Shown in pieces: positions 1-12,949 of a stretch of DNA of 64,000 nucleotides (position 1 is the first letter of the stretch; each line of letters opens with the position of its first letter). The DNA is taken from positions 1,999,787 to 2,063,786 of the forward strand of contig CAADRB010000013.1 of NCBI GenBank assembly GCA_900708905.1. The letters run 5' to 3'. Source of the stretch: Hymenolepis diminuta. Its lineage: Eukaryota > Platyhelminthes > Cestoda > Cyclophyllidea > Hymenolepididae. A program made the position numbers and the translations under genes. The notes beneath the pieces were generated by a model, which saw only the letters and a program-made list of their open reading frames with translations, did not search any database and was not told the origin of the DNA.

Positions 1-3000
1 GGGGGGGTTAACCGATCTCCTTGTCAATAGTAAGTTATTGATGAGAAAATTGTAATGCTAATGTTATTATTAACACATCCCAATTGCCCACTTACCGCAC
101 AAGATCCACATCCTATATTCTGGGAATAATTGTGGATGAATTGCTAAATCAACTGACGAAGACCAGTGGTGTAAAACATATTCATCCTTTGTTGATGAAG
201 AGGTCAAGATTTATTGAAGCTCCTGCTATTTCCTCTTAAGATTCCCACACAGAAATTGTGGAAAATATCATAACTAATGAGTGTAATGCAATTTAGCGTT
301 TTCTAGGTACCGTTGTGGTAGAGATTGAAAATCCTCACTGTTGTTGGCCCAATTAGAGATCGGGGGAGCATAATTATATCTAATCCCCATTTATGTTGGG
401 TTCATCGAAATGGAGTTTCCTTTCCGTATGAGGTGTATAGATGTAACAAATACGTGTGGCTCCTTACGAGTAGGTCGGAGAAATGAATGGAAGAAAAAGC
501 AGAGAATCAGATGATATTTGGTCCTCCAACACGTTTTTTTAATGAAAGAAACGTGAGTGACAACTCCAGAGTGCGGAGACTGTGCAGAGACTGTGGAGTT
601 TTAGGTGAGCTATCACCTTTCTAACTTCTTACGATCTACATCACACAAGAATGAAGAAGAAATCAGAGGCCAAGAGAGGAGGAGACAGTGAATACGAAGA
701 TGCAGATGATGTATTCTGCATGGTTACAAGAGGTAGATATATCATTCAGATGTTGGGGTCTTGCGGGGTCATCCAAAGTCGTCTGTAGGTCCTCAAGAGG
801 TGATCACATAGACTTCGATCGACAATAGGCGTCCGATACCATATGTATGTTTTCAGTAAGTACTCTGCTTTATCGACTAATGCCCAGTCACATTTGACTT
901 CGAAATATTCTGAAATTATAACAACAAATGTTTATTATGTTAAAATATCTTTTTTAGACCTTACTCTTGATGATTGTCCATTATTACGATCATCTGGCAT
1001 TCTCCCAGGTTGTCGTTTCATTGGTTTTTGAACGTATTCAGGACTAAGTAACCCAATTAAGTGTTCTATTTTTAGGATTTTTTCAAAAAAGCTGTCCTGG
1101 TGTAAAAAACTGCGTGCCAAAACTTTATTGCTGTAATTACATCAAATACTTAGCTAAATATTGCCATAATTATAACTATAAATGGCATTTATGCTTCATT
1201 ATTTACCGTTTTTGTTTTTCATTATTTAATTGGTTCTTTAGTGGTAGAATTTGTAGCTGTTTGGAATTTCCTGTCAATGTTTGCATCGTTAAAAATCGCT
1301 TTACTGTAAATAAAGTGAGGATAATTTATTGCATGGAATGTAAATATCATCTGAAAAAAAGACATTCTGTGAGTTTAGAACCCATAGATAAATTTTTAAA
1401 TTTACCTCAAATCTAATAATAAAGTGCTAACTGTTCTCGACATCCAGACGAAAATTCTATGGACACTCTTTGAATAACAGCTAGTAATTTGGATTTTTTA
1501 AAGACTAACTTTAGTTTAATTCAACTCAGAGTGCTGAGACCTGAAATTCGAACTGTGCCTGAATCTTTCCTCCATTAAGACAAATAACTGGGCGTATGGA
1601 AAACGGATGTATACCATAGGAAACTACGAAAGTCAGAAAACTTTCGCAAACGTGATCTTCTTTGCTTTCCTGTCAGATGATTCAATTTTCATTAAAAACA
1701 TTTCATCACATCCAAGTGTCATAACTCCACCCATTAAGTGTAAAGTGAATTGTACATTATCGTCGAAAAGAAAACCTTTCAGTTATTCTCGTCGACCCAT
1801 TTTAACATTCTCAGATTGTTAAATAATTAATGAGCACATATAGGCAATATTAACCATAACTTATTAAATATTAATCGATAAAGGTCACCACTTAACAAGT
1901 GTGGGAGAATTGTCCACTCAATCTTCTGACTTTATTGCCTTTTGAACACCACTTTAATATTCTTGAATATGTCAAGAAATGGGCCATTTAGTTATAATGA
2001 GGTCTCGAACTTGTAACTTGTAACTTGTAACTGATCTTCAGATGTTTTAAAATGTACTTTACTTTTTAGTCTTTGTACTTTTTATCCTTTAACTAGACTA
2101 AAATTGCTTGAACTGGATCAGTTTTTAAACGCATGTTTTACATGGGAAAACTACATGAATTTCGGGCACAAAGTCAGACGTTTTGCATTATTTATATATT
2201 TCTTGTGATTTAGGAACAGAAACATTTCGTCAGAAAAGTAACGAGGCTTAATAAGAAGCTTTAGGAGTGATTCTTGAACTTTATATTCACAATGCAGAAG
2301 ACAGTAGGTAGTTTGGAGGTCTATGTTTGGAAATAGAATCAGCCTAAAGTATCACCCTTATAGCTTGTTGTAATCTTCACCACACAACGGGATGAGGAGA
2401 TAATACAGTAGTGACGAGTACAATTTAATGTAAAAAGGAATAAATTATGCAAAAGGAAAATGTGGACAGAAGAGTTGACAGATTAATCGGAGGTCAGTCT
2501 AAGAGTTAATATAGTTAGTATGATGAGTTCAAATTCAGAGGAGAGCGTAAGGCTGAGGTCGACGAAAAACACGGACCCTTTGTGGATGTGGAGCAAAAGA
2601 GATACGTTTAAGACGTTTCGGGGCCAGCTAAATTTTGTGAAACCTCGGGTCACTCCACGATTATGCAATTAGACCTTAATTGGGCGTACAATGCCTGAAT
2701 GAATGACTTACTGCAAATCAGATCACATCACCTATATTATTCGGTTTATTCATTCATAGTTGATAAACAGGTTTGGGAAGAGGTTTAATCAACAGAAAGT
2801 TAATTATGGAATCAGTATTCATATTATAAAGTCGTTTCTCTTGAGTTACTTTACTTCCTGTTAGTAGAAAATGGTTCCTACTAGCGCATCCTACCCATTG
2901 TCATTATTTTATCCCCTCCAAATTCGCTAAATCTAAACTTGTAAGATGTGAAGTGGCTCTCATTAGTACTTTATTTTGAGTCAGACTGTAGATTTCAAGT

Positions 3001-5163
3001 TGGTTAATTAGTCCTTCTACCCATAAGTACACCACTCTGTGATTGACAACTAGTTTAGAGATAGGTGAACTAATAAGTAAAACTTCCTTTGATCAAACTG
3101 TTATCTAATCAATAGCTAACTGTGAGAGATCTAGCTCTATCAAATTCTAAAATGTTGCTTCGATTTTGCCTTCTCCCTTCCCTCCCTCACGTCTTTATCT
3201 AAATTTTAAATTTGATTCGATGCTTTGAATCGAATCATGGTTCCAATGTCAATAAAGTTTTCTTTCATTAATTTCTCTCACCTAATTCCCAAGATAAGAA
3301 TAATATAAGAATATATTTATAAGTTTATATTTTATGTCCTGAAAGTTTAATAAGTTTAATCTGATTATTGTAGGGAAAGTTGAAATTTGTATTTCTTCAA
3401 TAAAATTAATTTTAGTCCTTATCTATGTCACTAATGCTGAATGGAAGAAGTTCATTTGAGCCACACAGATAGTAGTAATGAGGCATTGATGTGGCGAGAT
3501 GTCAAGAATGTTTGTGTTGCGGGATTTAATTACTGATGAATGTTATCTCAAATCCAGATTCTGGAAACTCAATGTCTAATAAGTTCTAAAGCATATGTGG
3601 TATTAACATCGTAAAAAATAAAGTTGCTCAATGACAAAGTCTAAAAACCCTTCCCCTCGATAATTTCGTAAATTCAAACCTATGAGAATTGAACCATTAC
3701 AATGATTACTGCAAATACATTAGGACACGTTCTAATACGCGTCATATCTTAATGGGAGATGGTTCTTTGTCGCGCTTGATCACTAATCCCAGTCTCTTCA
3801 GACCCGATGTCATTAGGGGATAAAGAAGATTTTATGACTGGTAATGGAAGTGGCCAAGGAAGATGAATCTGACGATTTCGTTCTTTATTTGAGTGGAACG
3901 AGTTTTATAAATGCCCTGGAAATGAGAATTTAATGCCCGCGAATGGATACGAATATACGGAATAACCCCTAGGAAAATGCCTTCAGTCCTATTAATGATG
4001 ATGACCAACCTCTTGACCACTCCCTAAGAGTGCTGGCCTTGAGAACCATTTGTGCATGTTACGTTCTCAGTTTCGATGAGTCCGCTGTGATTTAAAGGAA
4101 ATCCTTTCTGCTATAATGGGCTGTGTATTGTGACGATTCGAGTACTACGTACAAAATCACAGAAGATCCCAGAGAGAATTCAAGTAGCAATTAAAACTGA
4201 TAAGATAGACAAATTAGACACATTTACGAGGACATGAGGGGGTCAACCACACTCAACCGCAGTGTCACAAAAAGAGAGTTTATTACGTGCTCAGCACTGA
4301 TAGTTCGAATAACACAAGTATTTAATACGCAATCAACTTTAAAATATGGGCTTCATAAATTCATTCGAGTTTGTACGTATAAGTATCTGGCCAGATTTAA
4401 ATACTCCTCAAATGATTACATATTTGCCACTCAAAAATCTTTAGCAAACTCTCAAAATCATAACAATGCACACTTTTTTGGTAATTGACAGATCTGGTAA
4501 CCAATAAACAGTCTTCTGTTGCTTTCAGTCATCCTCTCCGGTATAGAAGGTAGTTGAAATGTTTAAGTTCGTTAGAATCATTTGAAGTAAATGAAGGCTG
4601 GAAAATTTGTTTTAACAAGTCTGATCCTGCTAGATGTTTACTGATGTACCGATTTACTGCCTGCGCATGGTTATGAAAAACTGTTAGTCAGCTGGATACA
4701 ACTTGATTAATTTTTCATATATTTAGCACAAAAAAGTGCTTCAAAATTTACACATCAGATTTGGGATCAAATAACTACAAATGATGTTCCTGTTGATCTT
4801 GGAATATTACAAATTTTATTAAGTAGCGCATTTGATGAAAGCCCAGATTTTATGTTGTTTTCAGTGGATAAAACTTTGACCCCAATGTTGGTACCACTCA
4901 CCTAAAATACTTGTGAACCTCCATCTACTTTGACCTGGGTTCTTTTAAGATGGAAGGTTAAAGACACGAACCTTTAAATACGGTAGATCTGATACCATCA
5001 ACAAATGCTAAGCCGAATCTTTGAAGAGCTATCAACTTTGCATAACCATGTATTACGTTCATTGGTTATAATTAAATTAAATTAATTTCGAATATCATTT
5101 AATTCAATTAATCGTTTTGGAGTTAAAGTCCTCTTATTTTTAATATTATCATTGAGATCCTAC

Positions 5164-5195
<32 letters not shown>

Positions 5196-6535
5196 AGGTG
5201 AGGTTTCTCACAGATAGGGAATAACTTACGTAGCAATAAGCTGATTTACTCACTCGCTAATTTGGGTCAGGTTAGAGAGGGATTTGCAGTGTTATTGATC
5301 CTTTTCTGCAATTAATTTTCTCCTAAAATCTCTTACCGTATTTTCCTATAATGAACTTCACTTTATTTCTCTTCACGAATGCATTGGTTAGTTTAATGCT
5401 GACACGTTTTCACATTCTCTCACTGCCATAGTCTGTGCCTCCCTACTTTTATACGGTTCATTGAAATTTGGCCTAAGGGAGTATTGACTTTGATAGAAAA
5501 TTGCTATTACGATCTGATTTTAGATAATAGATTTCTGAATCTAGAGTATTAACTTTATAATGTTAAAGTAGCAAGGTAAATTTTTAAGCATCATACATTT
5601 TGATGTTTCGGGCTGCAATTCGGATGAGTATACTTAAGTGTATACTGGTGTGATGGAGGAAAACACTGATTATGGGTTTTGATATTCCATAAACCAATAC
5701 ATGTCTTTATGTGAAAAGTGAGGTTGTGTTCAATATTCAACAAAGAATTTGCATCCGTATTATCTACTGAGATCATCAAGTTACTCTGTTGGCGAACTTG
5801 AACATTTGCACATTATTTAATTCACTGATTTTTCTTAGTGTGTTGACTAGAAGGCTTCATATGTGCCGACATTTCCGACCGCATATTCGAAGACAATCTG
5901 ACATTTTAGTGTATAAAATCTCAGATGGGGTCGAGAGATCTTTTCAAAATTGACCCAGTGACTAACTGATAAATATATAGATTTTTGCATCTGATAGTTT
6001 AATGGTAAAGTTCACAATCTGAAAGTCCGCAATTTGAGTAAAATTGACGAGTGCGGATTGCAGTATTATAATAAATTTATCCCCAAAGCCATTCCATCAA
6101 TCATTTCAAAGCACGTAGAAAAAGGCCTCTTATTAGGAATTTCGTATTAAAAGACTACTGTTTCATTTATGAAATAAGTCGCATTAACTGAAAAGATGGA
6201 AATTAAGGCGATGGCTGCAAAGCCATTCCAATTCGCTAAAAGTTAAGAAATTAGGAAAAGTGTGTATTTAAGGGTGATGTTTAAGCGGCTGTGCGATCGG
6301 TTTTAGCCACTCCAGGCTTTATGAATACCAGTTCAATACTTTGTCCCAACACAAAATTAGACCCTTCTATTTGCTTCTAAGATACTCCCCGGTACTAAGC
6401 TTCTAACCGCAAAACATGGGATTTTAGACATCCTACTATCCCATATGGCTACACTACCAGTTCCATTATACCCGAAGTTAGAAGACTGGAAGTAACCCAA
6501 TACGTCATTTCAAGTAGAGTGCTAAACGGAGCCCT
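1..6535. other. Gene-poor intergenic stretch
   Basis: I see no convincing gene here. Open frames are short (60-100 codons), lack family resemblance and fit chance in AT-rich DNA. Minor features are a run of seven G at the very start, a threefold CTTGTAA tandem near 2010-2031 and a TTA microsatellite near 5165. The minus-strand frame at 5591-5779 is somewhat coding-like but unrecognised. Confidence 0.5.
5165..5194. repeat. TTA trinucleotide microsatellite
   Basis: About ten uninterrupted TTA/ATT units are read directly from the sequence. It is a simple repeat with no other function evident. Confidence 0.9.
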
Positions 6536-6890
6536 TGAAGGATAACTATGTCCCTATTAGGCAAAGCTCCTATCTGTCATGTCTAAACGAGTTTGTCGAT
6601 TCGCCCCTTCCTTTAACCGTCCAATTTCATTAAGGTACACTTGCACTCATGTGTTCAGGCGCGTCCTTGCCCGAGTGACTCATATAAACTGTCGTTGTAT
6701 TTACACTTCATCATATGCGCAGACATCCCTGTCATTCATCGGCCTCTACGCTTCCCTCTAATTTCCTCTGTTCCTCAGTTCTCTCTCCCCTTTACTCGCT
6801 TGAATCCTCACTGCAGTTTGTTCAATACATTTTGACCGAATCACCTATTCTGTTCTTAAACTGTGGATAGCTCTTACAATGTACACTCAG
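6536..6890 (+). repeat. Degenerate solo LTR, family L1
   Basis: This copy shares order and wording with the copies at 35794-36230 and 51580-52085. All three begin TGA(A/T)GGATAAC, then carry a CATGTCTAAACG-type block, a block reading GAGTGACTCA followed by a TATA-like ATAAA, and a tail reading CAATACATTTTGACC or similar. The TATA-like box sits where an LTR promoter would lie. The right edge is unclear and no target duplication is visible, so it is old or truncated. Confidence 0.55.
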
Positions 6891-9800
6891 TATAGAGATA
6901 CAACGTCCTTACGTCTAGCAAGAGATTTACTTGATCGACGTATTTCGAGACAACGGAATAAGAGAATAATTTGCAGACTATTTTTCATTTAATTTTAATT
7001 AACATTCATTCTCATGAAAGCACGTTGGCCCATGAATGAAAGTGCGAACGACCTCGTGCTGCCTGAAAGACAGAAAATTTTCATGACTAAAACAAGCGCT
7101 AAAAATTTCGTGCCAGAAATAAATCATACTTTTATTTCCTCACGGACCATCTGTGTCATTCATATTAGTATATTTGGTGTGGTTTCACCTGTAAATATTT
7201 ATGCAACTGAGTTTTGAATGAAGTTTATCTTACGTGAAACAAAAACATTCTGCATTTTTCCCTGAAATGTAAACTCTGGCTCTTTTTAAGATACTTACGA
7301 ATCAATGTTTTGTTAACGAACATAGAAAAGATAAAATTGCTAGCCAAAAATTTTAATGCTGACAGTTAACTATTCCAGGCTAGTGGCCGAAATTGCTCCA
7401 AGGAGGACTAGTCTTAAACCCATTTAAGTGGACGTTTGATCCAATCCAGATTCTAGGAAATGGGGAAGCATAAGCCGATAATCTTTCTACTCAAGCAGAA
7501 AAGGGGATAGCTTTTAAAAGTACTATAAACAACTGTCTTCTGGCCTTCAATTAACCCCATTCATTTACGTGTTCCGTTTTGATAGAAAGCCGACAAGGTA
7601 TAAAGCTGCAGGGTTATTGTTTGACCTAACGGTAATCAATTCCCCACAGATTGTTCTCGATACACAAATATACGATGCTCCTGACAGCGTGATAGTTATC
7701 CAAGACATAAATTGTGATCGGTCAGGCGGTGTATTTATCACCAAATATCAATAATAAGAGGACAACTTGTATTTACTTATAATTTAGTTGATAAAGAGTC
7801 TTGAAGTTACGATTTTAGTGGGCACAGAGATTCTGAGAGCAAAAAACGGACTTCCTAGCACTGAAGCAGCGTAGAACATTCTAAGTTTGGAAAAGCATTC
7901 CCAACAACAGGCCAACCAGGAGAAATGGTAAGTAAATAAACTTAGGAAATACACTTGACGATCACGTATGTCAAGCAATCAACTTTCATATCGATACAAT
8001 TAATTTGAATAATTCAAATTCTACGCTCTCAGTGTTATTTCGAAAATAAATCAGAATCTACTTAAATATGCGTGTTAATTGCTTTAGCAATCAATAAAAC
8101 CTTAGTTTTTAGTTTAATTAGGTCTATAACATTCTCTAAAGAAGGATTATAGCACATCTTTATTATCAGGAATTTGGAATTGCCGTAAAACTGAAGTATA
8201 AAGTAGTGCCAATTCCAGATAAAGCTACTTCAGGGGCCAGAATAAGTTAGCTAGATATCACCTCATAGGAGTACTAATCTTCTTTGGGCTAATAGGAAAC
8301 AAAAGCATTTCTAGAGTAAGAAGACAGAATTGGGTTGGACAAATGTGTATCGGACAAGTGGAAATGAAAGGGAGGAGAAAAGAGGTAGGAGGAGAAGGAG
8401 GAGTTGAGTGGAAAGAGGGAAGGCGTCAATAGAGCAGTCCGGACGTCAATAGAGCAGAGCAGACGAAATGAAGTACGATTAGTCAATTGACCGATTTCGA
8501 GTTCTTTGTTCATTGACAGTTGGGTAAAGGTGCAGGTAAGAAGGTGCGCAATACACTGAATCTACATCAGACCTTCAGATTATTCGGAATACCTTTTTAC
8601 TGTGTCGGTATGAGGATCTGCGTTAATTGAGTTAAACACAAAACTGAGCTTGTAGTTTGGTTATTCTTTTGGACATCCGCCTAGATTTCAGATTGATTTG
8701 AAGAAAATACAGTATTTCCCCCCAGCGGGAATGGCAGGTGTCGTGTTGGTTATAAACAGCATATTTGTGAAGTGAGAAATTGATTTACATTTATCGGTCA
8801 AATTTAATTATCTATTTCATTCTGAAGGTGTATGGATCATTCAAGGTCACAAAAGTCGCAGTCAAAAGGATAGGGGATTGTGTATGCTATAGCCGATAAT
8901 ATCTCCAGTTAGAGTTAGTTTATGGCCATATTATTAAAGAATCTATTGATTTCTAAGTGTATCTGGAAATTAAATGGATATTCTATTGTATGTAGTCTGT
9001 TATTTTATAATAAATTTTTACAACAACTACCCTGATATTATTTTGATCACTGTAGGATTCAATATGCTTCTAAATTTCGAACATTTTCATTGTTATTCCC
9101 CTTGAGACACCCCTTCAATGTGGAAGCTGGCGACTAAAGGGCAAAAAATTGAACTTAGGAAAAGGTGATCAATTATGTTACTAAGCTAACCGGGGTTGAA
9201 TTGACTGTGGATAAAAATGGGCAATTTGTTTTGAGGAATGATTGAGTAAAGAAAAGAGGGTGCCAATTTCAGTGAGACTAAGATGACTAAATAGTGAACT
9301 TGGTGAGATTGAAGAAATGCAAACCTTATGAAGTTATCTTTGAATCGAAGCTTGAATTTGTGCTTGTAATGATAAAGGAAATGAAGTGATTTGGGTAAAG
9401 TGAGCGTCTATGCTATTGGCTTTCTAAAAATAACATAAGCACTCGCTTTGGTAATTTTTTTAAAATTTCTTTCTTCTAATTAATTTGACTAAAAAAACTT
9501 TTTTTCCCAGTCGATTCAATTCACTTTTGAATGACTGCAGATATGATTGTTGATTCATAAGTTAACCACTGAATGCGCTGAAATGGCGCTAATAAGTTTC
9601 CTAACTTCAAATCAAATTAACTCATATTTAAGATGGCCAATCTTAAACGCCTCACCACTCAAATCTGCTAATTTTAGCCATTTTATGATGAATAACCGGC
9701 ATTGTCTATTGCGTCAACATTTAAATTTCATTTCGATGGCATCTTTCGAAACATATTTTTTGTGCAGATTTATGACATGCTTCTGAATAACTTTTACGTT

Positions 9801-12539
9801 AAAATCATAAGCGCTACGTGACTGTTTTACATCAACCATTCAACACAGTTGGACATTAAAATATGGTTAAGACCACATTTAATGAAATAATCATTTTATC
9901 GTGCAGAAATTAATGCAAAAATAAATATTTCTTGATTTAGGACTTGATGTATTATTTGATCTCCAGGAGTTCGGTTTTTTAATCAACAGCTGACTCATCA
10001 AGGTTGTTGAGATCAAGAGAGGTGTAGATAGTGATCAAGGTCAGTGCTACTGATACTGGCTATTATCACATATCTGGCTGGAGTTGTTTCCACAAGAGGT
10101 CGTTTGTGTTCCCGAGCTTTCATCGTTTTTTCCCATCCTCATCTTATCTAAACGCCATTGTGTGATAGAAATGACTCAGGTAATTGTTTCTACGAGAGAT
10201 AAGATAGATAAATTGCAGTAGTGATAATGAATTAAATTTATAATATATTTTTGAATCTACATATTTATCTCTTTTATAAGGTATTTAATCGGATAAGCTA
10301 GACAGATGATAAAGTTGTCATAGTGCAGTTTATAACTAGATTGATTTATCATCGCGATCAACTAATCACGCAGCCCTGTACGTGATATAATCGACCACTC
10401 AGGAACCTGTGTTAGTTCTTGGGAAAGTTAAGCCCTGGTGCAACAAATTATACCTGTCAGATGAAAAAGGATACTGTAATGAATTTAAAATTTCACTAGG
10501 CCATTCGCATTAAATGTAGTAGTAATAATATTTATGGTCATAAAACTGTCAGCATTTCAGCAGTAATTTATTACAACCACTAAACTGAATCAGGATATCT
10601 TAACCATCCAATGCTCATAAATTACTTGCGTTTGAGTCTCGTGTGTCCTTCTTTAAAGTGGAAGTGCTTTTAACTACGGGTATACAAACCAAACCTCTAA
10701 TTTCGTTTCGCCTTCATTTTGCAGAAAATGGTTAACCTTAAAGGTCGAAGAAATTAGTTCCGAAATTAAGGCCATGAATAACAGCTGCGTTTCATTTAGC
10801 TGAGGTAAAGTCACCATCGGCTGTCAAAACATAGTTTGGCCCCCCAATTTCGAATTCCTCCCTTCTCAGATCGATAATCACAAATGTGTCCTAAAAATGC
10901 GGAATGACGACTCTGAGATTCACGTTTTTTGCCAATATAAACTTTCCAAATCTGCTAAGTGCTGTATCGAATTAGGAGGAACTTTTGTTTCAACACAGAG
11001 CAATAAACTTAACTGTTCCAGTATATAGTTTATTTTCGGAATTAATCAACAATCACCCATGCACTCAGAAGTAAGATGAAGTCGCGGAACAGGAAGAATT
11101 AATAGTATGATTATGTCAAATCAATTTATAATTTTGCTGGGTGTGATATTACTCAAGACTCTTTTATACACTTATTTAAATCTCTTATTATTATTTAAAA
11201 ACTTAGATTAAAATTGAGCCTACTTTTATTAATCTCACTGCTCTTAACGTTTATGTTTTCCAAATAATTCCGCAAAAACTTTGAGATAACAAAAGAGGCT
11301 TTACTCATTCTGCCACACTTATCAGCTGGAGAATTGATCACGGTACGCCTAGAAATCCATAGCGCATGAATGTAAATAGGAAGAGAGAGAAGGGAACACG
11401 AGTATTCCAAAATTTTCTGGCAGCTGCCTTTGGTTGCTAACATTGGGCTCCTCGATAACATACGCAAAACCTTGGACTCTGGTTGGCTCTTCTTCCGCGC
11501 AGGGTACTTATGAAAGGTATAATATTATTGGGCGGTTAACACTACAGTCATTCCATTTGTAAGACCATAAGCGGACCGTTCTCTTTCGTCAGAGCGGCCC
11601 CATATGGGCCAGTAAAAATGATATTGTTTCAAATTTACGCGCCCTCGATCTATCATAACCATGCGTCACCCATTATATTTTCGGTGATCTTTCAAACTGA
11701 TACTTTGCTTATTTTCCTGTTAAAGCTATGTGAAACAGACCCTCTAAACTCAACTCTTTTGTACCTTAATTGAATGCATATATTTATTTATTCCAAATCT
11801 TTGGACGTCGAGGTATAATGGAGCTGGAACTTTAGCGCCTTGGGATGGTTGGATATGTAGACATCCCGGGATTCAAGATGAGTAACTCAATTCAGGAGTA
11901 TCTTAAACGTTAGTTCTCATTCACTAATCTTGTGCCAAAACAATAACACTTCACTCCTCGACAATGGGGAATAAAAATAGAGTTAATTCAAAATATTTTG
12001 TTCAATACATTCATATAAAACAGTAATGATTATGTGATCATTAATTGATAAATGATTGACTGAAATTCGAACCACCCACGAATGAGTGACAGCACTGTTC
12101 ATTAATCCTGTCTAGGCTTAATCCCAAAGGCAGTGCCAATGCGCAGCAGAAAACTATTCATTTTTCATCTATAATCAAATTGCGCCAATATATTGCTGAT
12201 ATTAAAGACCTTTGTGAAGGAAGAATGTGAACGTGGTGCCTTACATTTAACAATTAGTTGGTGAACAAAACTTTTGAAAGAACAGAAATGTTTACTCCTT
12301 TCCGCTAGCTAATTCATATAAGCATTCGATTGGCATATCTAAAGAATCTATGTTATTTTCAAAGAAAAACAGAAACCCAGTTATTCATGGATCAATGGGC
12401 TTTCACCAAAGAAAGCTAGGTATATTGTATTTACAGTACACTTGAACTCCAATGACAATTTCAACTATTTGCAATCTTATAACAATTTGTTCTGCAGTCA
12501 TTAATACTCATGTCAACTAACATTTCATAATGAGTTAAT
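6891..12539. other. Gene-poor stretch with minor repeat
   Basis: I recognise no gene. The frame ending at 7754 (about 60 codons) and the minus-strand frame 11195-11467 are open but match no family I know. A purine-rich block near 8310-8520 resembles one near 38720-38880 and is listed separately. Confidence 0.45.
8310..8520. repeat. Dispersed purine-rich repeat, copy 1
   Basis: The block shares a similar succession of words with 38720-38880: GTGTAT, then a GGAAATGAAAGGGAGGAG-like purine run, AGAGGTAGGAGG, GG(C/T)GTCAATA, and a run ending near AATT(C/G)A. Identity is low. The left part could partly reflect shared purine bias. Confidence 0.3.
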
Positions 12540-12585
12540 ATGGGAAATATTTTTATTGCACTCGAGAGAAACTTGCAATCTCCAG

Positions 12586-12707
12586 CTCTCATGCACTGGA
12601 TTATCGATTATTGGAGTCCTGGATGTGTAAGCCCACCTATGGAGAATCCGTTGCTACAATTATTGGCTAACCAGGCAGCCAATCATTTATTAGCTATTCA
12701 AACCTAC
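12586..12707 (+). CDS. Candidate internal exon, unknown gene
   Basis: A 122-nt candidate exon follows CTCCAG and ends at a strong donor GTGAGT (12708). Read in the open frame it gives about 40 residues containing CVSPPMENPLLQLLANQAA, which has balanced, protein-like composition. The frame is also open upstream to 12540, so the 5' edge is uncertain. A possible following exon begins after TTAATTTCAG near 12937. I do not recognise the family. Chance remains possible because only one exon is persuasive. Confidence 0.35.
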
Positions 12708-12949
12708 GTGAGTAAATTTGTTTTGTTAATAAAAACCGTCCTTTGAGCTAGAAGTCTGTTCTTTCTACTTCGCTGAGTCTAAGTAGCTGTAGTCGTAATA
12801 AAGAACAACTGAGAAATTATAACTTTTAATGCGGTTAGCAAGTGCAAAATTAATCGAGTTTGGAGAAAACACTCGTTACTATATACATTTTAAGAATTTC
12901 TAAGTTTCTAAATTAATTCAATGTCTTTAATTTCAGTTTTGGAAGATAC

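Noticed and set aside
12060..12140. A B-box-like GGTTCGAATTTC on the minus strand as a tRNA
   Set aside because: No A box at a proper distance and no cloverleaf arms; the match is imperfect.
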